A DNA stretch of 64,000 bases from Strigops habroptila (taxonomy: Eukaryota; Chordata; Aves; Psittaciformes; Psittacidae): the NCBI RefSeq assembly GCF_004027225.2, contig NC_044288.2, forward strand, positions 16,192,744-16,256,743, given 5' to 3'. The first letter of the stretch is position 1; each line of letters opens with the position of its first letter. The notes under the pieces were generated by a model. That model searched no databases. It was not told where the DNA came from and was given only the letters and a program-made list of their open reading frames with translations. The translations under genes and the position numbers were made by a program. Shown one piece after another: positions 50,101-62,690 of the stretch.

Positions 50101-53100
50101 GAGGGAATGGTTTCCTAAGTCCAGTTTACAACCTTTGTCCGCTTTGTGTGCTTTGGAAGCACGTGGAGTTGCATTTTCCACTGCTTGATTACTGAGAAGA
50201 TTTCAGCATTCTGAGCAGTCTCAAAGGTGAGAGATGCATTTGTTATATCCAGCAGCAGCTTCAGCATGTTTTAGGGTAGCACCCTGCTTTGAGAGGTGTT
50301 TGAGAAGGCGGTGTTGAACTTTGCTGGCATTTGTGGTGCTTAATATCTTGTTTTCTGAATATTATCCGCTGTCTTGAGCTGGCATCTTCATTTATTTGAA
50401 GGCATGAGGCTGCTAGCTTAATGGGATTAATTTTAACTACAGGGGGCTTATCTTTTTCTTACTTACTGTGTCTAAGAGATACGCTCTTCAAGGCAGCTAA
50501 TGAGAGATTACAGTAAGTAGGAAACTAGTAGTTAGTGACTGATTTGAAGATACTGTTTGTTCTCTTAGCCTCAGTGATACTAACAACTTGCTCCTTTGTC
50601 TAATGTGAACAATGCAGTTTGCAGCTACCACCAGAAACGCTGTAACTGGTGCAGTGGAAGTGATGTGGTGTTTCAAGTCTCTGATCTGTGGCTAAGGTGA
50701 AGCAGTGGCTGTAGAAGGTACTGAGATAATGGTATAAAAGGTTGTTGGTGGTGATAAGGAACAGTATCAGTGTTTCCCAGTGAGTGTTGTTCAACTGGCA
50801 GTTGAACTGTCTTCCTGCAGTTCCTTACGTTGAATGCAAGTCATTCTGAACCCATATGTGTCTTCCAGAACAGGCTGGAACTGGAGTGTGTCTTAGGAAG
50901 CATGTCAGAGTAACATTCCTGAAGGTGTTCAGTTTAAGCTGCCTTTACACAGGCAGGTTTGTCCCTGCAATGTTTGATTGTGCAGCTTCATTGATGAGGA
51001 GTGGCAGGAGCACGAGGCACGGTGCTGCTGGGATGGTTCTGTCACTTCTGGTCCGTGTTGAGAGCAACTGTATTGAGATGCTAAGGGGGGAAAAGAGTAG
51101 ATTCCCTTCCATGGAGAAGTGTCAATATCAAACTCTGGCCAACAGTGTTCCCGTTGCTGTAATGACGATGGGGAAGGGGTGAAGTTTGCTGCCCTGTGCT
51201 CTCTTTCAGACCTACTGAGCAAATGCTGCAGTGGTTCAGTGCTCATTAGATGCTTGTTGATAGTTCTGCCTGGCTGTTGCTTTGGTGCTGCTTTGTGACC
51301 TAAAACTGCTAAAGCATTTGCATAATCTAAAAAGGAGAGAATGTTCAGCCATGGAGCTCTGTTGTTAGTTTAGAAACAAAGGTGTGAATGAGTTTCTAGA
51401 GCTTGTTGTTGTGGTTTAGACCCAGCTGGCAACTAAGTACCAGGAGCTGCTCGTTCAATCCTTCCTTCTCTGGTGGGATGGGGAGGAGAGTCAGAAAAAG
51501 TTAAACCTGTGGTTGAGATAAGAACAGTTTAATAATAAACTAAAATATAATAATCGTAATGAAAAGGGAGACAACAAAAAGAGGGGAATAAAACCCGAGA
51601 CAGACAAGTGATGCACGATACAGTTGCCCACCACCCACTGACTGATGCCCAGCCTGTCCCCAGGCAGCAATCAGTGGCTCCCAATCAACTCCCCCCAGTT
51701 TCTATACTGGGCATGGTGGTCTATGGTATGGAATATCCCTTGGGATAGTTCAGGTCCACTGTCCTGGCTGTGCCTCCTGGCTTCTTGTGCCTCTGCTCCC
51801 TGGCAGAGCATGGGAACCTGGAATGTCCTTGAGGAGGGTAAGCACTGCCCAGCAACAACTAAAACATCCATGTGTTATCAGTATTATTCTCACACTAAAG
51901 CCACAGCACTGCACCAGCTACTAGAAAGAAAATTAACTGTATTCCAGCTGAAACCAGAACACTTGGAAATCTTGCAAACACCAGCAGAATTTCCAGGCTG
52001 GTCAGGAATGTTGATCAGAGACTTTCAAGGCTTTGAAAAACATACATTGTGGCTCTGTTGTAAAATCAAATAATTGAGTAAGTTGCAGGTGCCTTTTAAG
52101 ATGTCCTTCTACAGTCTATTGTCCTTCTCCCAGGACAAGGATGTGCTTCTGTAAGAGTTTGAGGTAAAAAAGAAAAAAAAAGAATGCAAAGTCTAAATTT
52201 TACTCAGTGAAGCACATCTTTAAAGAAAGACAGTTAAACTAAAGCACTAAATCATGAAGCTGAGTGATAAGCAAAGGTATTCTGGCAGCAACAGCTGGGT
52301 TCCTGAGCTTTATTTCTTCTGGGGAATTCACTTCTGTGGTGCTCCCCTGCAAGGCTTGCTGCAGACTTATAGTTTAATACATTTTTATACATCACTGGGC
52401 AGTGACTTGAGTGTCTTTTGCTCCAATAGCAGAGTGAATGTCAGCAATGCTTTGAACGGTCCAGTTCTGTACAGCAGAATGAAACAATGGTGTTTGCCCA
52501 GTAGGTTGGGCAGAAGGTGGAAGTCTGTGGAGACTTCATGACAAAGAAGCCAAGAAATGCTCAAAAGCTTGAACTGAGCCCAGAAATTGAATAGGGCATT
52601 TGTCCTCAGCATTACTTGGGTGGAAATAGCATGTGGAATGTATGAATGGGGGTAGGGAAGGGAATAGATGCACCATCCTTCTGCAGTATTAAAAACAATT
52701 CAGTGCATTCTGAAGTGGTCAGTTTGTCCAGCCTGCCCCGGAGGCTTCTAAATGGAGCAAGAAATGGGAGAGACGAGGAGCAGAATTAAATAGGGTTGCT
52801 ATTGCTACCCCTTCTTGAGCCACGCCGGGAGCTGCACCCTCTGCAGGGTCACACCAGCTGCCTGGGATGGTGTCTGGAGAGAAATCTGCCAGCTGAGAAC
52901 ATGGAGCATTAAGAATCTGTGGAGTTCTCCTGCCAAAAATGGCCTTACTGGAGAAGCTGTTGTTATTCCAGCACTCTCCTTGCATCCCCAGCATGTTTTG
53001 GTGTTGAATTTGTTACGCTGCTTGTGACAGTTATTGTCACTGGTTGTGCCATCTGAATAGCTGGTCCTGAAGGGGTTGCTGTTTCCTTGGCTTTCTGCAG

Positions 53101-56100
53101 TCCAATTTAAAAAAGAAACACAAACTTTTTACTCAGTTTAATTTAAGATAAAAGCAGTTTCCTTCAAAATTGCAGCACTGTTGACGGTGTCACCTGTAAT
53201 GAGCTTTCACTGATGGCTTCAGAGGCTTGTTAAAAGGGTGGCAGCACATTTGTGGCTTTTCCCTGGAAGTGCTTTGGCTCTGTGGCGAGAGATGAGGTTT
53301 ACAGCTCTGAAATGTCTGTTCAAACACTCACAGCGAGTGGTATGGGGAGAGATGTGCTCCTGTGGCACAGGGACAGGGATGTTCACTGCAGCAGAGATTT
53401 GTCCCCATTCAGGGGGTGCTGACGTGGCTTCCTGTGATAACAAACACTGTTGTTTGATCAGAAGTTCTCATTGGCACAGGGTTAAAATGCACCTTCCCAA
53501 ACCCTGAAGGGAGAGCCCAGTGCCTCTGAGGTCTGCCAGTGTATGTGGACTGTGTTTTCTGCTTTGGCTCCTGTCTGTGCTGGACTGGATTTAAATTATT
53601 TTACTATAACATGCCCTGTGATGTGGGAAGGCTCCTTCATTGGTGCCTCATTTTGGGTTTAGTCTCTGTTTATGCTTGTAGTGAGTGAAGCAATGGTCAT
53701 CTTGGGCTTTCAGAAGGCTCTGCCTGGCTTTTAAGTTGATGCTCTGAGGTGATGTTTGAGGGCACGTCCCTCCAGAGTGAAACCTGTGGGCAATGTTATG
53801 TCAGACTGGGCTGAGTGCACTTGTAGTAACAGACCTTGGGCACTGCTAACAATTGGCTAATGCGGGGAGAGTGCAAAGGCCTGTGTGAGGTCTCCTGTGT
53901 GCTTATGGCTTGGGTTGGCTCAGGTTGCTCTGCTCTTAAACTGAGAGCAGAGCACTTTAAAGAGAGTGTTGTGGAATGTGTTGCAGTAACTCCTGTCTGT
54001 GCTCATGTTTTGGAAAGAACAGTAAAAATACAGCACCTCCCTGGCACTCCTCTTAGAGAATTGTTTAGGTTGGAATAGACCTTTAAGATCATTGAGTCCA
54101 ACTGTAAACGCTGCCATGGCCACCACTAAACCTGCTTTTATTCTCCTCCTTTAGGACCTGACTGGAATAGAGTCCATGGACCAGTGTCGTCACACATTGG
54201 AGCAGCACAACTGGAACATAGAGGTACCTCTGCAGAGAGGATTTGTAGCAGTTTCCAAGTCCTTGGGTTAAACAGAGAATTCTGTGGGGAGGAGGAGCGC
54301 TACTAGTAAGCTTTTAACCTGTCAGCCCCTGAATTTACACTAGTAGCTCTTTATAACAGTATCTTGGTGCATGTGGAGAGCTGATTTCGGGAGCACACAG
54401 CAGGGTTATGGCTGTAACAGTCACTTGACTGGCACGTGTCCTGTAGCACGGTGCAGGCTGCCATGGAGAGGGCTTTCCATCCAGAAAAGAGTATTGGTGG
54501 TTATGGTCTGTAAGGAGTTGTGCTTATCCAGTGCTTTGGGGCTGTGGACAAATAACACCTGCTGTTAGTGTCCAAAGTATTAAAAAAAAAGATATTTTCT
54601 GCCATCCTTAAATGCCTAAAACCTCCCTTTGCTCTTTCTTATGTCAAAGGCAGCTGTACAGGACCGACTAAATGAACAAGAGGGTGTCCCAAGTGTCTTT
54701 AATCCTCCTCCATCCCGGCCGTTGCAGGTCAATACAGCTGACCACAGGATCTACAGCTATGTTGTCTCAAGGCCACAACCAAGGGCAAGTTATCTTGTAG
54801 TGGATTTTGTTCACATTCTTGGGTGACTCTGTGAACAACAGAACTTGCAAGCAGGGAAAGGAGTTGTTTTTGTTGTATGCTGTTATCTCCTTTCTAAATA
54901 TGTTACCTTCTGAAAACAAAATGTAGAGCTATTCCTTCAGCCTCTCATACTGCTGTGGGCATTTTCTCCATGGGCTGATTCACAGTATGAAACAACCTTC
55001 TCTGTGTCATAGAATGTCTTTCTGTGGTGTAGTCAAGCTTTTTGATCAGTTCATTTGGAACAAAGGACTATCTGCTTTGTATGGTAGAGTGATAATGGGG
55101 TTTTTATCTTTTAGAGCCCCCTAAAATGTATATTAACTTCAATACAGTATCAGTGACTCACATTAGTGTTTCACAAACAGATTTGCATGAGCACCTCTAA
55201 GGCTCGGTGCTGTTAATCCCTTTGTACAGTTAAGAAAATTAGCACAGAGCAAAAGCATTGCTGCTTGAAGAGTGATGCTGGTTTGCAGCTATGTCATGTT
55301 AAATTCTGTATGAACCATGTCAGTCACCTGGGATTTGGTGTGTCTGAAGCCATGAATACTGCTGAGCTGCTTTGCAGGGGTTGGAGCACTGGTGCTCCTG
55401 TGTGTGCTTGGTGCTGGGGGACACTCTGCTCTAGCAGACCTGGGATGGGGACTGTTCTGATCCTTTGTTTCTAATTGCAGGGCCTGTTAGGATGGGGTTA
55501 CTACTTCATAATGCTTCCATTCCGATTCACCTATTACACATTACTTGATATATTTAGGTAAGTGGTTTTTGTGCTGACTCATGTACTGACTGCATCAAGA
55601 CACACTAGCTTGGATTTGGCTGTACCTCTGGCACTTGCATCTTTAATGGCAGATTTTTCCATCTATTTGCTCAGCTGGCTTTTCTTCCTCCTTATGAATG
55701 TAGCCTTGTAAGGCTCCTACACTGCTTAGTGAGAAAGAATCTTTATTGTAGAGAAAAAGAGCATCTTGCAGCTCTTTAATTTAAATATTGAATTGGAGTT
55801 GTAACTCCATATGGCTTTACAGTTGGAGTGCCATGCAAAGGGAATGCAAAACAGGATCAAACTGTCCAGTATTCTTGGGCAAACAGCTTGATGAGAATCC
55901 TGTCCCATTGGGCTGGGCTGCAGGTTAACCTGCCCTAATCCCTGTATTTGGTAAAACCCAAACTGTAAACACCTCTGCTTTCCCCTTCAGTGTCTGTTGC
56001 CATTTACTGCCCTGAAGGGCGAGTTCATCCTTACAGCATTGATGGAGAGAGAAGGGAATGCTGACATGTGTTAAATATCCAGCAGTCCTGGTCCTGCCAT

Positions 56101-59100
56101 CTGCCTTGGTTTGGCAGTTTCCTCTGGTGTGTTACTTTATTTCACCTTAAAGACTTTTCCAAAGTTCAGTGTAACTTTCGCACATCAATAGAACCAGATA
56201 ACATTGATACCTGCCTTGCAGGGAAACTTTTTCAGCCTTGGAGGAATGACTCTTGCTTCTGGGTTCATTGGACTCCTGGTGTAACGTTCTCTTTCTGCAG
56301 CTCTTTGCCTTCTGGAATTGTTAGCCTTGGAACAGCAGAAATGCAGTTTTCAAAGTTACCTGGACAAGACTGTGTGGCTTTTAACAGCCCAGCTTTGACT
56401 TAATTCCTCAAACCTCATACTGTTGGTGTGGCTTATGCCCAATGCTTCAGAGGAAGTCAAAACTGTCAATCACACAGAATTCAGATACATGCTGATGGCA
56501 TGAGAAGAGACTTGCCTGGGAGGTGGTTTCTGTAGCAGTGATATCAGTTTGCAGCAGGTGGCAGTTTAGGTTGTGATTATAAATGTTCAAGGGTCTCAGC
56601 TGTGACTTTTTTTCCTCCTTATGAATGCCAGTGACTGTGGAAAAGAGAACCTGTTCTTCAGAAAGTCAGTAAGCTGAATTCAGTGTCCTTTGCTTCCTTC
56701 CTAGGTTTGCTCTGCGTTTTATACGCCCTGATCCTCGTAGTCGGGTCACTGACCCAGTGGGGGACATTATTTCCTTTATTCATATGTTTGAGGAAAAATA
56801 TGGGAGGATACACCCTGTCTTCTACCAGGGAACTTACAGCCAGGTCAGTGTCACACGTTGATGTGTAGATCCTGGGGAGATGGAGAGTGGGGATTTTGCC
56901 AGACAGTATCAGAGCCTACATGGCAAAATCACTTTTTATCTAAAAGCTTAGCGTTTGTCCCCAGACTCTAACAGAGTAATGAAGAGCTAGGGAACAAGTG
57001 TATTGGAAAACCAGTGTCTGCCAGGCTTGATGATGTGCCAAGTCTGCAAAGTTGGAAAGCAAAGCTGCTCCGAGTGTTCCTCGACCGTCTGTATGGCTCT
57101 GCAGCCGACAGCTATTCTTTGTAATGCTGCCTTTGTTTCCATAAGCTGGTGTGGTATGCCAGAGCCTGTCCTTCTGTTCACCAAATTGGGATTGACTGCC
57201 TGGGCTTGTATTACAATGCAACTCCAGAATTTGGTGTGGAACCTCAAAATTGTGAGAGGGAGCCCTGGAAGAAATTACAGGAGGTGAGAGTTCTGCATGT
57301 TAGATGTGGGCTGATGGTGCCCTCTGTAAAAGAGGGGCGCTCAATGGGTCCTGCCTCTTCTGCAGCTTCTCTCAGCCTGGCTGGTGGAAGGGCCTCCTGC
57401 AGCAGTGCATCCCAGCAGACAGTTGGATCAGCACTGCTTCCTGAGTGCCAGGGAAGAATGTGGAGTCTGTATCTGCTCCACACTGCACTGTGATGGAGCT
57501 CGCCGCCTCCGCAGCTCTTCCGGCTCCTCTGTCTTGCCTGGAATCCAAACTTCAATAGCCATGGAATGGTTAGGCTACCAAAACTCAGTGCCAGTAAAAC
57601 AGGGAGCTTGTTATGCGCTTATCCTGTGGTCTCATTAAGAAATAGTCTAGTTAAGAAATGGGTTTGTGGAATCCAGAGACTGTACATGCAAAAAGGGGTT
57701 TTCTTTTGTTTCCTTTTGCTCTGTTGGGGACTTCAGCATTATTAAGTTATCTTTCTTTAGTGGCACTTTCATTTCATGTGGTCTGAGGATTGTGTCTTGT
57801 GTAGGCTCGAGTGGAAAGCTCAGCCTTGGCTGCTGTGAGTCTGAGGGATGGAGCAGGGTTCTTCACTGCAGCTGGTCTGGCAGGGCAGGGAGGGTGGCTT
57901 TGCTCAGAGTTCAGTGTCCTCCAAAGCCACCTCCTAAAAGGAGTGTGAGAGAACACCGCTGTAGCCCTCTTAAATGAGGGTTTGGTCAGAAGGTCTGACA
58001 GGTTCATCCTCCACTGCTGCTTCATTAAAACCCTGCTAATGGCAGAGGAATGGCCCAGGTAAATGTTGTGGAGCTGTGTCCCAAATTGTAGGTGCTGCTT
58101 TCCCCTTGTCTAGAGCCCCTGTAACGTTACCTTCTCTGCTCTTCTGCCAAGGCACTGAACGATGCCAAGCGGGAGCTGCGCTTCCTGTTGGTTTATCTTC
58201 ATGGAGATGACCACCAAGACACGGATGAATTCTGCCGGTAGGTAGGAGAATGTTAGAACCAAAGGGTTATCTTGACACTTTAAATGCAGCTTCACTCACA
58301 CGATCTCTTCTCATCCCTTAGCAATACACTGTGTGTACCTGAGGTGATCACCCTCATAAACACCAGAATGCTCTTCTGGGCTTGTTCAACCAATAAACCA
58401 GAGGGATACAGAGGTGAGTGTGTCCCTCTTGGGCTTTACCTGTCCCCTCCTGACAAGTCAAATGCTCTTTGACCATCAGAATGTGCGTGAAACACTGTTG
58501 TTGTTTGTGCAAGCAGACAAGGGATTTCAGGGTTGCCTGGGGAAATACATGTTTGGTGCCAGGGAAATACCTTCTGCTCTTTGCTGTCTGTATGTTTCCG
58601 GGCAGTTCTGGCGCTGTGCTCTCTGCTGCGGGCCTTCAAGCTGCTTTCAGTGCCTTGTTAATGGGAGTTAGTGGGTGTGTGCTGAGGATTAAACTGATGC
58701 AGAACAAGTATCTGACTGGCTGTGCCCTTAACACTGGCTGGTGTTGTGCCTGGAGCCAGGAGGGAGTTGTTAGGTGCATTCTTTCCCTTTCCAAGACAGA
58801 CTTGTTTACTCCACACCCAGTCTCTCTGTCTCCTCGAAAGTCCTCAGTGAGGTCCTTTTAAGTACTGTCTTTCAGAGCTGGTGACACCTGGCCTGCCAGC
58901 GTTCTGGTAGGGTTTTGCTGCAAATGGAGCCTTTTCCCAAGTCCTGTTCATGCCTCCTGTGTTGCTTCTCTCCTGCCATGGAACAGGAAGGGTCAGGCCA
59001 GCAGTTCTGGTACTGTATCTGGGTCATTCTTGGCTTCATAGTTCAGCTACCAGCTATGGACTCCTTGAAAGAGTGGCTTTCTAAGGAGACATTCTTTTAC

Positions 59101-62069
59101 TTACTGCTGTTTCATTGCTGCAACGCTTTGGAGTCACAGCCTAGAAAGCAGAGCTGGAAGGTATTGTGGCCTTTCATTTGATCCACAGGGTGCTCTGATT
59201 TAATTTGAAGGGCTCCATTGGCAATGACTGCTCCAAGTTGCATGTTGTGCCATGCATGTTTAAGGAGGAGGTGATCAGCAGCCATAACAGTACCTTAAAA
59301 GCCCCTGAACTGCTTCATTCCCTGCCTCAGGACAGAACCCACTTCTGGCAAAACCCACCTGGATTTGTTCGGAAGTGTCCAGGACGGGCACTGCCATCTG
59401 CCCATGACAGTGTTTTCCAGAGTCTGGCCACCCTTAATCACCTCAGCAAGCGTTTCCCTGTGCTTGACCAGTGTTTCTCTTCCTGCAGTTTAAGCCCAGG
59501 GCTTTTTGTCCTGTTCTGAATGGACATTCAGAGCAGTTTACTTCCTTCCTGCTTGAATTCAAGAACCTTTTTGGTTACTTGAAAGCTTATTTTTTCCCCT
59601 TCAGTCTCTATGCTCCAAGCCACTTCCTCCCTTTGCTGCTTTATAGGGTTTAGTTTGACAAAATGGAGGCTGAGGCCTCCTGTGCCTTGAAAGAGATAGT
59701 GGCTGTAGAAGCTGCTTTCCTAGGCCCTTGGTGATGGGAACTGTTTGTGCTGTGCCTCTCGCTGGCCCTTCTGGCTGGGGCAGTGATGGTTGTGCCTGTT
59801 TCCCAGTCTCCCAGGCTCTGCGAGAGAACACGTACCCATTCCTGGCTGTGATCATGCTGAAGGATCGCAGGATGACAGTAGTTGGGCGGCTGGAAGGCCT
59901 CATCCAGGCTGATGACCTCATTAATCAACTGATGTTCATCATGGATGCCAACCAGACATACCTGGTGTCCGAACGCCTGGAAAGGTACGATGGGACCTGG
60001 AGTTCCAGTTATGCCCAGCTTGTGGAGGCAGGCTCTGCTCTGTTCTGCCCTGCTCCTCCTTCCAGACACCATTTGTAGGCAAACAGCTTGTGATCTCCCA
60101 TCCTGTAACACATCCCATGGGCTCCCCTCTTCCCAGTGGGATCACTGGTCCATAAATTTAGATCACCCTATAGCCAGGGAGCTGGATGTGTTGCCCACAG
60201 CTGAAGGGTGGCTATGAGTGCTCTGCTGTGCTCCGCAGCTGCAGCAGACCCGTGGCATGCTGGAGCTTTGCAGGTGAAGCTCAGGTGACAGTAGAAGCCC
60301 GGTGGGAGCAAAGGCACTGCAGGCAGGAGCAGAGCTGGTGCCTGCAGGCGCTTGGTGAGCAAGTGCTGCTGCCTGGGGTGGTGTCCTGAGTTCTGGCTGT
60401 GTTTCTGGTAGTGCCCCACGAGCAGGAGCTCCAGCCCCTGATAACTCTGTAGGGATTTGCAGACTCTGTCCAAAGTAGGATGCTGCCTTATGGTCTTGTG
60501 CCTGCCCCTCCTCTGCCCCATGTTCTCTGTGGGGGGGACCCAGTAACATCTTTTGGTGCCTCTGGTTTCTGAACTGTGCAAGGAATTACCTTGAGGAGGT
60601 AAAACAGTGAAGAGCCTCAAGTATGAGGCAGGAATCCTGGGCACTGTTACGTGCTGTCCACGCTGCCGTGCTGCAGGGGGTGAGAAATTGTCTGTGTTCA
60701 GCTCATTTCCACTGAACTGAGGGGACACAGTTTGTGGGCCGGGGACTGTGGAGACCCCACTTCCCTGTTTGGAGTGTGTGGTGTTCCTGAGGCATTGCCT
60801 GATGTGTGTGCTCCTGTGAGCCTGAGGCTGTACTTGCACCCTCAGCTCTGCCATCAGCCTCTAGCCCTGACCGCTCCCTGCTCACATTTGCAGGGAAGAG
60901 AGGAACCAAACACAAGTCCTGCGGCAGCAGCAGGATGAGGCCTATCTGGCATCCTTACGTGCGGACCAGGAAAAGGAGCGCAAGAAGAAGGAGGAACGGG
61001 AGATGAAGAAGAGGAAGGAGGAGGAAGTGCAGCAGCAAAAACTAGCAGAGGAGAGGCGGCGGCAGGTGAGGGCAGACGGTGCTGGAGAGGCTGCTGTGCC
61101 CTGTGGGATGCTCGCGCTGTGCAGGAGCGGTGCCTGCAGTAGGGCTTGTCTCGGAGCTGCTTGTCTCGCTCAGGGCTTGCGTCCTCAGAGCCTCCCGGAG
61201 CAGCTGTGCTCCAGGGACAAGCACAGAGGCCGGCTCACGCTCCCCACTGCCCCTGCTCTCTCCTTTGCAGACGCTGCAGGAGGAGAAGGAGCGGAAGTCG
61301 GAATGCCTTCCCCCCGAGCCACATCCCGATGACCCAGACAGCGTCAAGATCATTTTCAAGCTGCCTAACGATTCCAGAGTGGAGCGGCGATTCCACTTCA
61401 CACAGTCCTTGACGGTGAGCTTGGGGCAGAGCTGATGGGGCTTCCCAGCGTATGAGAGGGTCAAGAGATTCTCCAGGTGACTCAGCAAAGCTTTGGTTCC
61501 ATTGGACTTTGCCAAATGGTGACTTTTGCCAAGAGGCTCAGCAGGCAGAGGCGTTCCTGGGCAGGGAGGCTGTCATGAGGCCTGGTCCTACCGGCTTAAA
61601 AGAGATTAGAGGGGAAATGGAAAAGACTTTTTTTTTTATCCTGGAAACCTGGGACTCTGGTTGCTCCCTATTAAATAACAGTGTAGGAAGAGCCAGAAGC
61701 AGGGTTTGGGCTCCCCAGGTGCTCTGACAAGTCCCGTTTCATGGACACTGAGAAAATGGCTGTCTCATGTCTGCAATGCAGTGATGGTGCAAGTTTGGTA
61801 CCGTTCCCCCCGTGAGATGCCATGGCTGCAGCCTGGCTGTGTCATTGCTCCCCCAGCTGGCAGTTATTCCTGTGCTTCTTTCCCAGGTGATCCACGACTT
61901 CCTGTTCTCCTTGAAAGAAAGCCCTGAAAAGTTCCAGATTGAGGCCAACTTCCCTCGCCGGGTCCTGCCCTGCCTCCCCACAGAGGAGTGGCCCAACCCA
62001 CCCACATTGCAGGAGGCCGGACTCAGCCACACGGAAGTCCTCTTTGTGCAGGACCTCACGGACGATTGA
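46765..62069 (+). CDS. FAF2: FAS-associated factor 2 (UBXD8/ETEA)
   Basis: Eleven exons join in phase to 445 residues, the same length as human: 46765-46827, 54155-54223, 54650-54784, 55481-55557, 56705-56843, 58152-58237, 58322-58413, 59807-59984, 60894-61065, 61271-61414 and 61887-62069. FAF2 recruits the p97/VCP ATPase to the ER and lipid droplets for degradation of membrane proteins and for droplet control. Domains in order are a UBA (about 10-48), a hydrophobic hairpin (about 90-114, LLGWGYYFIMLPFRFTYYTLL) that inserts in the ER membrane, a thioredoxin-like UAS domain (about 140-275), a Lys/Glu-rich coiled coil (about 280-350), and a C-terminal UBX with the FPRR p97-binding loop. Intron 3 uses a GC donor (AGG|GCAAGT). 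Intron 1 is 7.3 kb and carries an LTR and CR1 pieces. Confidence 0.96.
47785..47995 (-). mobile_element. Old CR1-like LINE fragment
   Basis: The plus strand contains CTTCTATGACTGTAGCC, then GAGGAAACTTTTTCTTATGG and TATTCCCTCTAAATCCCTG, preceded by CCTGCTGCCCTCAG. This resembles the antisense of diverged avian CR1 3' ends. It lies in FAF2 intron 1. The assignment is by eye and the edges are approximate. Confidence 0.5.
51407..51961 (-). mobile_element. Solo LTR, avian ERVL-type (TguLTR5-like)
   Basis: It runs from TGTTGTGGTTTAGACCCAGC to CCAGAACA (TG...CA ends) and includes the diagnostic GGTATGGAATATCCCTTGGG and AAATTAACTGTATTCCAGC segments of the family, which I recognise from passerine repeats. 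Flanks are CTTGT (51402-51406) and CTTGG (51962-51966), a 5-bp duplication with one mismatch. Sense orientation is minus by comparison with the family. It lies in FAF2 intron 1 with no internal retroviral sequence. Confidence 0.8.
54058..54130 (-). mobile_element. CR1 LINE 3' fragment
   Basis: GGTTGGAATAGACCTTTAAGATCATTGAGTCCAACTGT (described, family-typical) is the antisense view of a CR1 3' end. It ends just 25 bp before FAF2 exon 2, inside intron 1. Only about 70 bp are preserved. Confidence 0.8.
57146..57283 (+). other. Candidate in-frame cassette exon in FAF2 intron 5
   Basis: A 138-bp open stretch is bordered by a pyrimidine-rich acceptor (CTTTGTTTCCATAAG|CTGG) and a good donor (GGAG|GTGAGA). 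Its length is a multiple of three, the flanking FAF2 exons meet at phase 0, and it has no stop in that frame (LVWYARACPSVHQIG...). If used, it would add 46 residues at the start of the UAS domain. I do not recall such an exon in other FAF2 genes, and an open run of this size is not rare by chance. Confidence 0.2.
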
Positions 62070-62690
62070 CACTTCTTTCCAGCAGGACACACCATGGAAA
62101 GAGAAATTCATATTATTATTATAATACGATATTTTTTTTAAATGACTGCGTACAAAAGGAGGGATCGGAGACCACAATGGCCTGTGCTGAGTGTGTGTGC
62201 ACGGGCGAGAGGAAGTGGGGGTGTGCGTGTCCTCACACCCCCCCCGCGCACAGCCATCCCCTACACTTGGAGGGCAGAGAGGGAGGGGAGCTGGTGTTGC
62301 CCCTCCGCCCTCCCTGGGGAGGAACAGGAATGGCAGCTCTTGGGAATTCTTGCTTTTATTGACGACAATAATAATAAACCCCCGACAACAACCCTGAACA
62401 TCTCGTGAAGATTTGATACTGCTGCTCCCGAGAGCCGGAACGCCGGGCACCTCCATGTGCTGGGAGGGGGGTGGGAAGGGCTGGACAGAATCTCTTCAGC
62501 TTCCGTCTGTGTATAAATATCTTTCCTTTTAATATTTCTCTTGCTTTGTAATGACCAAAGGAGAAGGGGGTTGACTATAGTATTAACTTTTTTGATAAAG
62601 AGCTGGTTCGATTCTTACCCGTGTGGGGTCTTGCCCAGGGTTCTTAGCCTGCGTAGTGTAATAAACTCTGCCTCTAGCATGTCTGTGCCA
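62070..62690 (+). other. FAF2: FAF2 3'UTR with two poly(A) signals
   Basis: AATAAA occurs at 62373-62378 and again at 62660-62665. The second is followed by a T/G-rich stretch (CTGCCTCTAGCATGTCTGTGCC). Both could be used. A run of T near 62128-62138 lies between the stop and the first signal. Confidence 0.7.
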
